A stretch of 64,000 bases of DNA from the NCBI GenBank assembly GCA_964030785.1, contig OZ034972.1, positions 50,848,538 through 50,912,537 of the forward strand. Direction: 5' to 3'. Every line of letters begins with the position of its first letter. Position 1 is the first letter of the stretch. Shown here in pieces: positions 24,201-36,200 of the stretch. The position numbers and the translations under genes were made by a program. The DNA is from Siderastrea siderea. Taxonomy: Eukaryota > Cnidaria > Anthozoa > Scleractinia > Rhizangiidae. The notes beneath the pieces were generated by a model that had not been told where the DNA came from, searched no databases, and was given only the letters and a program-made list of their open reading frames with translations.

Positions 24201-27200
24201 AAAATTTTCTAAAATTTTCTTAATATCCCGGAAACTTCTAAATATCTCAAAAAATATCCGGATATTTGTGTAAAGGCCTAGCCGGCCGTTTTGCCCGTTT
24301 GTCGTTTGATGTGTTTATCATTCTTTCACCGTTATCAGCAAGTTTTTCAAACTGGAAAATATCTCCAAGTACTTCATTCACTGGTAAGGTATTGTCTTCT
24401 TCGCTTTCAACTTACACAAGTAGCAGAGCTTCACGATTAGAGTTTCTGAGCAAGTTCTGTCCAGGTGCCTATACATAAATTTATGCAAAAGGCGCTCTAT
24501 GGATAAAAGTAAAAGTTTCATTCACGAAAGCAGAGAACCCAAGTTATGAACGACGTGTAGACAGAGAAAACCCAGATAAAAAGGCTTTATTTTTAATACC
24601 AAAAACTTAAGAAAAGTTTATTTTATAGGTCACCTTTTTCAAAGCTACTTTCTTTTAGGATTAAGGTGTATATCACAGACTTTCAATTTCGTATTAAGAT
24701 TTTGGTGTTTGATCCTTCAAACAAGAAGTCAAAAAACAACAACAACAACCACAGTGAACAGTCCAGGCCAACCCGAGACTGCATGAATGAATGAAAGTTA
24801 TCTTTAGAGATGTAACCCAAGCAAATGGAAAGAAAGCACAGAAAAAAAAATCATACAGCTTGAACGGGATTCCCGCGCATGACCTTTGCGACACCGCTGC
24901 AAAAGCTCAATCACTACCAAAGAAAATATTCGTGTGAGATTACACATTTTGTCATATGAAGATTTAGAAGCACATAATTTGAATTAAACTACCTTTCTTC
25001 TTTGCTCATTTTCTTGAATGCCATGTCCGCCCAGTGGAAGAAAGCTCCCATAGACCCAGACAAGAGGTCCCCCTGCCCTCCACACCGCCTGTTACTGCCT
25101 TCTGTTGTACAACAAACCACTGCGTAGGAAATAAAAGAACGAAACTTGTCGTCAAATTTAGCAGGACAGAAAAGCATACAGTGAAACCTGTATTTTAAAG
25201 AATACCCTCATAGAATGGAAGAGTGTACTCAAGTTAATATTTTGTTAACGTTTACCATCATATGATTGAGGTTTACCAGTTCCAGTCCGCTGACAAGAAG
25301 CAGACTCAAATGGCAAGTTCTGAACATTTCCATTATCCCAGAGTCTCTACTGGCAACCGCCCGCTGACCAAAAAACCAAAGGACTCTGGGTACGAGATTG
25401 GAACATACCTACCTAAGTTGATGTAAGGTGTGCAAGTAGTTTAACATTGTACACACAGATTTAGTTATAGGGTTAAATTATAAAGGGGTTAATATCTTAT
25501 TTTAATTTTTGTATTTTATTTTACTATGAAGTTTACATGACAAGTATTTCGATAGGTTTTAGCCATAGTTTTATTTATTTCCTTTATTGCTAATTAGTGT
25601 CCCCCATTAGCTGTACAACTAAATACCTTGACACTGAAATAAAGTTGTTATTATTGTTTGTTTTTAACAGGGTGCTTAATTCAACACTTCTGATCCTAAC
25701 AATATGTGGGATGCACGTGACATGAGAAAATAGTATTTATGACCAAACATGCCAAAATTTCCCTGTGGCTTAGTGGTTAGCGCATTTTACTACTTTTATT
25801 TTTTCACCCATCTGATCCATTTGTGAGGGTCATGGGTTTGACTCCCACTTGGGCCTCAGATTTTTTCCTTGTTTCTTGCTTGTGACATGCTGAATTATAC
25901 ATTCTCTTGTAGCTGGACAATAGGGTCCTTTGCCATGAGCTGACAGTATTTTATGGAGTAAATTTCTGGGATTTCAAAAATGGTCAGCAATACTTTCTCT
26001 CTCTATTTGACTTGCATTCCTGTCAAGTAGTTGGTCAAAAAGCACACTTTCTATGATATAAAATGCTACTTACTCATATGATTTTAAAGAAAAAAATCAA
26101 AAACTGTACATTGTATTTTCTACAAGGACAGAGAAGTTACTTCTCACCATCCTTTCCATCTGCAAGGATATCTTCCTGTCCTTTCCGACATATTGTGACC
26201 CCACCTAACTCTCGGCACAGCTGTGTCACATGACTGGAACAGTCTATTGAAGGATCAGGATCCCGGCCAAACTAGAAGAGTTATGTATAATAAGGGTAAG
26301 TAACAAAAGATGGGGCAAAGTTGTTTTTTAGACTCCTGTCTTGTTGCCTGGCCATGGTGCCATGACAGTGGAGTATAGTCATGGTAAATATTATTGCACG
26401 TTTTGCCATTAAATAATAATTATTATGTTTGTGTTCACGCAATGCTTTGAGTGTTATACCATTAAATATCCCGCAACTAACTTGATTTTTCAGTATTATA
26501 CAAACAAGCCTCTAGGCTAGTGCAAGGAATAGGACTTTGGTGACATTCCACAACAAAGCGTTTCATAATTATTTTATCCCATGCCTCTAGATTACATATT
26601 TTTCCTGGCATCAGTTTCCTTACCATGCACGACACCATGAAAACATTGAAAAGTGGCTGAACATTTTATGTTCCTGAGATTATTTAAATATTTCTGATGT
26701 AAATTTGCCAGATTCCCACCATTTTCTCCACAAAATGTGCTGTAATCGTCTCTGAAGGTAAGGAAAAATTACAAGCTGAGTTTCCTTTTTAGCATAGGCA
26801 AACTGAAATTATGGTGGTGGTAATTGGAACTGCTTGTTAGCCACATGAAATAAATCATTGTACTTTAGTGTTTACTTACTAGAGAATAAACGTTTTGCCC
26901 AGTGTTTAGTTGGAGAAAGGAAAAACTTCCAAAACTTCTTCTTCAGCACAAAAAAATTGCATATTTGTGAAGATAAATTGGAAAGTTAGAGAATAAATAA
27001 ACTCCCTGCTGACTTGCTGGAAAATCAGAGGATAATGTTCTTGGCCAAAAGACTGTCCTCAAAATTTTACAGTTGCCCTTAAAGCTTTCCCTCCTCAGCC
27101 AACCATTCATTTTTGGACAATCTTTCAGCCTTGGGTACTACACTCCAATATACCAGCTGCCAGAAGGGCTTTATTTACTCAGTATGCAACAGCTTCCAGC

Positions 27201-30200
27201 TTCCTGATTGACTGTGTATAGACTGCATTGCAGTAAGGTCCAGTAACTCAAAAGAAAGTAAAAACCACAACTTACCAATGTGTTATAGAGTCTTGTGAAC
27301 TCCATAGCATTTGGTGTCAGAATTGCTCTGCTGTAATTCTTGATAATTTCAGGGTAAGATGTTACCATAAAAAGCCCATCCTAGAGAAAAAGTAGAAGCA
27401 TAAATTATTGAAAGCAAAGTTCTATATTTAAACATAGCCCTACCAACAATACTGGTATTTTGTTTGGAAAGACCATAATAACTGGTTAGTTAAGCATTAA
27501 TTTTTACTCTCAAACTAAAAAAACCCATGATCAGTAAAAGCATTTCTGGAGTGTTTATTGTCTTTTTACCAATCACGTGCAAGATCTTGAAACTGCAGAA
27601 AATGAATGGTTTGCATCAGTGTCGGGACAACTCTGATTCTTGTTTCCTTTCTCTTCTATTTAATCTTTGTTCGAAATTTTAAAAATTGCCATGATTTCTC
27701 TCCATTTCCAAGCCACGTGCACAGGAAAAGTAGGTTATTAAGTGATTTTAAAGAATTAATTTTTATTGATAAGTCGACACCATAGTTAGTTGTCCAAATT
27801 TGTTTGAATAACTGTGATGGCTTAACACAGCAATGATGTTCAGATAAAATTGAACATCTTGAACTGTGGGAGCCATGTAATACTCCGCTTTCTGCTACTT
27901 CTTTCAAAATATAGCAAAACTCTGGTTACGAACAGAAGTTGCTGTGCAACAAAAAATTGAAAAAACTTGCACTGCAACATTAAAGCAGCTGCCAATTGTC
28001 AAATCACTTGTTACAGTTTAGCTATTTGTCTGGTGTACCATTACAAAGTTTGAAAATGTGTTAAATTTGCAGTGACGCAGTATACCAGACAGCTAAACAA
28101 CAATGAACGATTCTGCAATTGACAGCGGCTACAATGTGAAACCTCTCTGACATTTTTCACTGCCATAGTGCATGCAGCTCTCAAGTAGGAAGGGTATTTT
28201 TTGAGATAAAGCAAGAAACAGAATAATAATATTAAGTTGTTCCATGATTGATAGGAAACCATTCATTTTCTGCAGTTTTAAGATCACGTTTGTGATTGGT
28301 AAAAGCACAATAAACATTCCAAAAATATTTTGACTGTTTACAGTTTTATAAGCTTGGTGGTAACAAGTCATGGAAATGGGCTATTGTTAGCCGGTGTTGG
28401 AGTCATTATTTTATTTATTTTAAAATAAACTGATAGCCATTTATGAAGCATAAATCAAATTACGTCTTCCTGTTATTGACAAGATGGTTCGCAGAGGAAT
28501 ATTGGGTAAATATCAAAATAGTTTGCTCTAGTGTGGATCAGAATTGTTTCGAGAACAAAGCAAAATGTTTACATGTAATATGCCTGATAATTACTCAACT
28601 GCATCTATGACAAGGAGTTTTTGCTGCTCCTTTGCAAGTTCAAGTACACCCTGTGAAGCAAACAAACAGGTATGAGTAAAAAAAAAAGAGCATCATAAAA
28701 TGCTTCTTCTAGACTTAAGCATTTTAAACTGAAAGTGAAATCTGATAAAAAGTTGCTGGGGTTTGGATTGTACATGCGAACCCCAGCCAGCATGGTGTCG
28801 AGAACATTACCTTTTTATTTAGGGTGAACGAACGTGCATACGGCTTTAATACTTGCAGATATTTATGAGTTGCATAGTATTTTTGGAGAATTGCAGGCAA
28901 GGAGTTAAACATCTACGAGTACTGTTATTATCTGAAGAACCACAGAATAAGGTACTGTGTTTATTTATCCCCTGTCGCCTTCCGTGATTTAGCACTGACA
29001 ATAAGCTGTAAACAACTGTTCAAACCAGGACATAGCAGTTTTATACAGGATCTTACAGCATAATACTCTGTCATGTGTTGCATGTTCCCCTGTTCTAATA
29101 TGACAAAGTGACACAGTACTAAGTAAAATAAAAACGTGCAACAAACCCCAGTTTATGAACTCACTGGGTTTGTTTTATCACAACAACCACACCAACAACA
29201 AAAACTCATTTTTTATTGCACTGCACTGTGAATGCACAACATGTACTGAGTTTTAAAGAGCAGGCTACACCAATTATTACATGGATGTAACGAAGACATA
29301 CTCTGTCTACAAACCTTTAGTATTTTGTACTTTTGTCAACATTCTTCGAATCAGATTGAATTTAGATAAACATTTAAGGATAAAAATTAGCGACAAGAGT
29401 TTAACACAACGTTTCGATGTCTCCATGACATCATTATCAAGTGGAGAAAATAAATATAGATTAGTTAATATATACAAGATGAGGTGTTAAGAAAGTAAAC
29501 AATAAGCAACATATTTGGCGTGTGATTGTGTGTGCATGATAAGTATGTCAAATAAATAGTTTTGCGCGGATAGAGTCCGATTGCGTGTTCAGTTTTGGTT
29601 TCTTCTTCTTAATAAACAACATTTCGTAAATTAAACAGTCCAATTTTCCGCCGCATTTCTTGAGGACGGAAAAGTTGCTATTGAGGTCGCCGATGGTTTT
29701 ACTTTGCGAATCTCAAGTACCCTGAGAGCCTCATCAACTCTACTATCTCTCACTATGTTACCTCAGTGATGTCTGGAGATCCCGATGTGCCAGCTCAACA
29801 ACCTGTCAACGAAAATACTGTTCACCGCGTAGTACTGCCATTTAAAGATCAAAAGTCGGCTGATGCGGTGAAAAGACAACTATCCGACCTGAGCAAGAGA
29901 ATCGATCACACTCTTCAACCAGTTTTTAGGAGCCGCAAAATTGGTGAAGACCTTAAGATGCGTGAGCCCAAACCAGCCTTAGTTAACCAACAATGCGTGG
30001 TGTACAATTATCAATGTGATCTGTGCGATGCAGAGTATGTCGCCTATACTAGCCGGCATTTACACCAACGTATTGACGAACACCGTTCTTCAGCAATCGG
30101 CAAGCATCTAAAGAACGACCACGGCATTAAAACCATCGGCAACCTCAATAGCAACTTTTCCGTCCTCAAGAAATGCGGCGGAAAATTGGACTGTTTAATT

Positions 30201-33200
30201 TACAAAATGTTGTTTATTAAGAAGAAGAAACCAAAACTGAACACGCAATCGGACTCTATCCGCGCAAAACTATTTATTTGACATACTTATCATGCACACA
30301 CAATCACACGCCAAATATGTTGCTTATTGTTTACTTTCTTAACACCTCATCTTGTATATATTAACTAATCTATATTTATTTTCTCCACTTGATAATGATG
30401 TCATGGAGACATCGAAACGTTGTGTTAAACTCTTGTCGCTAATTTTTATCCTTAAATGTCAACATTCTGCTTGTAAAATTATAACTTATTCATCGATATA
30501 TACCACTAGACTGCTAGTGCTAGGATTAGCTATGCTAAATTAGCAGGAAATAAACTGGAAAAAAAAAACAATCAGGTCAACCTTTCAGGCAGAGATTCAT
30601 GGGACCACAGAGTATCACAAGGTTTGTTCGTTATATCTGAGTTGGTTACCGGAAGATTGGGTTCCACTTGTGCAGCAATTTCCAACTGAACACACTCAGG
30701 CTCTTGTTACAGGTGGGTCTTAAGGGCTACATTAACCAGAAACAGTTCCCCAACCTTGGTCTTTCAACCAGGAAGAATCAAGTCTACTATTTTCCCAGCT
30801 TTTTAATCTGGCCATTATCTACATACCCGTGGCAATATACATTTTACGTATTCCTTTTTTTATTTTACTTTTTAAAATTACATTATGTACATTAGACTCA
30901 CCTTGACATTTTCAATTATTGTTGGGTTTCTTCCCATTCCTGGTCCTATCACAAGACAATGTAGTCTTGACAGCCAGTCTTTTACTTCTCTCACTGCTGT
31001 TTTTCTATCCCTGAAAATGAAGCGTTTCAGTCAGTTTAACACTTCTTTCCTATTGCTAGTATCTAAAGTGACAATGAGGCATACACTTTATAGTGTCAGA
31101 AAAATGAACAATTTACTTCTTTTCACTTTAATACAGCCACAATAATGAAGTGAATGCTCAGGCATTTGATTGGGCCGAGGTTGGGGTTCCACTGACTGGA
31201 AAATTTGGGGAAAGTTGTTATTTTTAAATTATACCTTGTTCTGTGTCTAAAACATTACATCTCTGCACTTACAACAATGGATGAACAATGAGTTCAGGGC
31301 TGTATGACTTTATCACCACAGCTGCATCGCTGGTGCAAAACACATGAGACAAATCTGCACCCTGCAAATTCAAGCAAATAAGAATTCTGTCATTCTGTAC
31401 AATACAAGTTTTCAAATTTATTTTGACTGTTTTGTTTATACAGGGCTTCTGAAATTTCGCGCGGTCGGGGAGCCGCGAAATTCAGGTATATCCGCGAAAT
31501 CCCGCGAAATTGACAAAAACACGTGAAATACCGCGAAATTCGCTAGAAATTCTACCAAATACATGTCGGTACAACATCTTTGAAACTTATCTTGGCTATT
31601 GGAGCTGTTTACTTGCCGTAAACTTGCAAATTTATCTTTAAATTTCGTCACTGCCACGAGTAAACATCGTACCAAAACTACCAGGCGTCCTTAGATTAAT
31701 GTTGCGAAAACCTGGGGACTGGTAAAATAAAAGAGAAGACTTTTCGTTGACACTATACGGAGTGTGAAAGGAAACTGCTGTCTGTAGTAATGCAGGCACT
31801 TGTTTAATCGCACACGAATGAAGAGAATGAAGACACAAGAATGTTTTGACTTCACAGATGGATTTAAACCTTTGATCTAGAACAATCTTGCCTTTTAAAC
31901 TGCAAAGCAACACAAGAGAGCGATGAGGGGAAAGAAGTTTATTGCGTTGCTGTTTTCGGCTCTAAATTGCAGCTGAAAAAGGAGGTTAACCGGCCAAGCG
32001 TTTCGGTAAAGCTTTATTATGTTTTTCTTGTCGCTCGAAACAAGTACAGTTGCCTTCAGAACTGTGTTGGATGAACTTTTGTGTTTCTTTCTTGCCCTGA
32101 ATTTGACATTTTTCCAATATTTTTGTCAGGAATCTTTCTTTTTTGCTTCCTTGTTTACTTTTCAACGAAAATTTGCCCTGAGAATTCCCGCGAAAATCCC
32201 GCGAAATCGGCCGTTTTCTCCGCGAATTTGTCTCTTCAAATCCCGTGAAATTTCACTTTTTTTCCCGCGAATTATCAGAAGCCCTGTTTATATGCAATGA
32301 ACCGCTTGCTCTCATTACCAAGGCAACACAAAAAAGTATTTTCTCTATAACACCAGAAATGAAATGAGATAAAATTTTAGTCAATTCATTTCAATGCCTT
32401 GTTGCTTAGTGCTTATCACCGATAGCATGTCATCTTCATCATGCTTGAACTTCCCGAGCAGCTTCAGTTTTCAAGCATAAGCAGCGGGTATTTGGCCTCT
32501 TGATTATTTCCTTCTTTTAAAACTCCGCAATGCAAAAATCTGAGCATGAAACAAAAATGTAATTTTCGAGTTATATGATGATCTGAAATTTGCTGTTTAC
32601 CCATTAACTGTTTTGCAGAGCTAAAAAAATTATATTTACAGTGTTTATAGAGCAGAGATTTGCAAGAATGTTCCAAGCAAATTTGGAGCACACCTTGATG
32701 GCTTCCCTTCTGGTTGGTGAGCCAATCAAATGTGCTTGTTTGACACCCGATGGGAATTGTGATCAACGGGCTGAGACCCTCTGCCTCAACTTATAGAATC
32801 CCTCGTATCAGCAGTGATCTGACATCACTTTTACAAAACTTACAGCTTTAAGTGCTGATATTGCTGCAAAATAAGGAGCACCTGTATACCTGAAAAAGGA
32901 TAAGAAAAGGGAATAGGATTAAAATGCAGCTATATGATGTCTGTACTCTGTTTAACATTGAAATCACTGCACCAAAGGTAATAAGAGGCCCTTATCCCAT
33001 ATCACACTATGTTCACAGTGTTCTCCTTATCAGGCCGTAACCGGTAGAATTTACCACTTGTAGCACCGCTTGTTACCGGTTAGAACCACATACTAAGGCC
33101 TGGATTAGAAACATTCCAACAGTTTTGGATTGTGAAAAGATTTATTACTGGATTATGAAAAGTGATTTCATCTCGATGTTTCTACGTTCGTTAGATAATA

Positions 33201-36200
33201 CAGGGCTTGAAATAACGGCCGGTCAACGGACAATGTCCGGTCAAAAATAGGTTTTGTCCGGTCAAATCCTTGGATGGCCGGACAATTTGTCCGGTCGTTT
33301 ACGCTTGTAAAGAAAAATTCAATGCGGATCTTCAGGTTTTAAATTTTTATAGGTTCAACATTATTGGCGTTTGTGAATAAAAAGGGGAAAAGACAGAGAT
33401 ACTACCAGACCAAGAACTTTTAAAAAATGATTCATAATAGTGGTTGTAAAATTTCCGGTGGTTGCAAATCTTCGCTTTGTCGTTCATCAAGCCGTCACCG
33501 CAAATTAGCGGGTCTTCCGGAGTAGCGTGTGTAGCAGTATGAATTACTATATTCTTATAATATATAGTCCGCTTGGATTTTGTAAACGTGACGTGAGAAG
33601 CATAACAATGCCTCTCAGATTCTCGGGCAACACTCAGCGAGAACACCCTTAGCCACCTGATAAGAGTCAAAATGGAAGGTCCCCCTTTTCAAGGTTACGA
33701 CACTACGCCAGCCATTCACTTGTGGGTAACGAGCGCCACTCGCCCTCCGAACCAAAGCAAGAGGAAATCGTACAAGGCCCGAGAGTTTGCGAAAAGGGGA
33801 ATGGTCTTGATTGATTGTTCTTCAACTGAAGAAGATTCCGATTCAGATAATGAGGACGAATTAGAAGACAGAGCAATAGATTTAATAAAAGACACAGGAG
33901 TGGATCAGTAGGCTCCCGAACATTGTATATATTTTTGGCGTTGATATGTTTTTGTTTCACTTAAAACCACAACAAAGTGCTTTCATTTCCTTAATTGCAC
34001 AACGTTGATGTAATTCCAGTAATTCCAAATGGCCAAATAGTCATCCATAAAAGTTGTGATTCATATGGTCTCTAAAAACGCTGAAACGGAACAAATCATT
34101 CATCACTTCCGGCACGCCCCTGATAAATACTTGGTTACCAAGCTTTTTGGTGATTATTGGATTCACGGGCATTACTTCGCAAGGCAATGTTTTCCTCAGG
34201 CAGTATAGACTTGAAATTGACAACGAGTAGCAAAATTAGGTTGCCATTCAAGTATTCCAAATGAAAAAAGAGAGTTGCCTGTTGGTATCATTTCCCCGAC
34301 CCCTTTTAATAAGATATAGTACTGAAACATTTCAAGATTCAAGCTTATTCATTCTAAGCTTACTTTGTAGCAAATCAGTGGATATGGATTCTACTTGTAA
34401 GAGTTTCTTGTTGTATATTCACATCAGTTAGCTTGTATTATTATGAGGATCAACTAGATCGCAGGCTTCAATTTCATCAACTTCATAGCTTTAGTAGGTA
34501 TCAAAATTTAACGGTATAGAAGACATAGAACTGAAGCGATAGATGCATGCACAAATGTAATATTGATTTTGCCGAACGTTGTGGCTGTACCATGCATTCC
34601 ACTTTTCCTGCAATGAGTTCGAGGCTCCATGTACAATAAAGGCTTAGAAAATGTACTTGTTTGATTTGTAAACATCATGCTGCAGGGGGAGGGGGGGAAT
34701 TTTGTAGAGATATGGCGTAATGGAGATTTGTCCGGCCAAAAATGGGTGGTGTCCGAGCAAAAATAGGTTTGACCGGACAACTTGACCGGCGCCAGCCGGG
34801 AAATTATTTCAAGCCCTGTAATAGTCTCATCTTCTCAACGTTTCTCCACACGCTTCTACCGTCGTAAGATGTTAGTCGTTGATGTTATTCGTTGTTTCTC
34901 AATATGTTCGTACTTTCCTAAGGTATTAGTCTTCTCGCCATTTTCCGTGCAATAGATAGTATGTTCGTCAGTGTTGGTCTTTTCTTCTCGACTGTCGACA
35001 TTTCTCTGTACATTAGAACATTTCAAAAATATTATTGTTATCTTCTTGATGTATGTCCGTGTGTTAGTATACACCTGATTGATAAAACGTTGTCAGGTGC
35101 AAAGTCTAAACCATAAAAGATGCGACATGATGGAATTCTAGGAAGACAGCAATGACAAGCTTTCTACTTAGTTCCATATATTGATATCCAAGATATTTTC
35201 ATTTCTAAGGCGGTTTTGGATTAGATTTGGGTATCCTGTGTTAATATTATCTCAACGGTACCCGAGAAAAGAAGCATGTTTACCCACTTCTCAGAAAAAC
35301 ATTCAGTCGTATCATTCATGGTATATGCTGTTTACACGACGTTTTTTTTCAGTTAGGTGTATTCCTAATTGAGATGTTGTTTGTTGTATCTCCTTGACAT
35401 TTCTTCGTACAAGCATTATCATAGGATATTAGTGTTACCTTCTCGATGTCTATCTGTACGTTGGTTTGTTCAGGTTTGTTCGTAAGTTGCTGTTAGTATT
35501 GAATCTTCTTGATGATCTTAGTTGGAGCGTTTGTAAGGAGTTTGTCTTATCTTCTAGAAGTCATTCTCCATACGTTTTGGAGGTTGCTTTAAACTTTTTC
35601 TTCTCGACAATTATCTGTACGTTAATACGTTCCTTGTCACAGGAATCGCAAACGTGAAGCGCTTTGTAGGATTCTCGAGACACGTTCGAGCCTACTGACA
35701 TGCAGGCAACATTCCGGCTCTCATCGCGATACTTCCACTTCAGGGTTATGGTAGAAAAGTAGTTCAACAGAGCTGCTTTACTGGTCTAAAAAACTGACTT
35801 ACCTGTTACCCTGAAAACTAGGGAGAACACTGTGTTCAGCTGTATTTTGCAACCCTATTCTACACATATATAAATATAAAAATTTCAATTAACGTTGTCC
35901 GATTTTAAAGCCTCGAGGTGATGCAACAAGACTGAAAGGTAATATGAGTAGCTGTAAATCTTTGTGATTCCGCTGCTATTTCATGGCATTCACTGCCATT
36001 GGAAGGGTGAAAGAACCATAGATAACTGTCTATAACACAGGGCTTCTGATAATTCGCGGGAAAAAATTGAAATTTCACGGGATTTGAAGAGACAAATTCG
36101 CGGAGAAAACGGCCGATTTCGCGGGATTTTCGCGGGTTTTTGGGGGGCAAATTTTTGTTGAAAAGCAAACAAGAAAGCAAAAAAGAAAGATTCCTGACAA

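Noticed and set aside
24266..24478. Candidate location for the missing NAXD last exon
   Set aside because: Neither strand gives the conserved AAYGA.LT / TTTDMI motifs; they were found at 15084-15285 instead.
25761..25862. Possible tRNA gene
   Set aside because: A and B boxes are good, but the anticodon arm is replaced by a T-rich run and the stems do not pair; SINE is the better call.
27988..28133. Imperfect palindrome in NAXD intron 5
   Set aside because: Arms are short and mismatched, there are no flanking duplications and no second copy in the window; kept only as a note on the intron.
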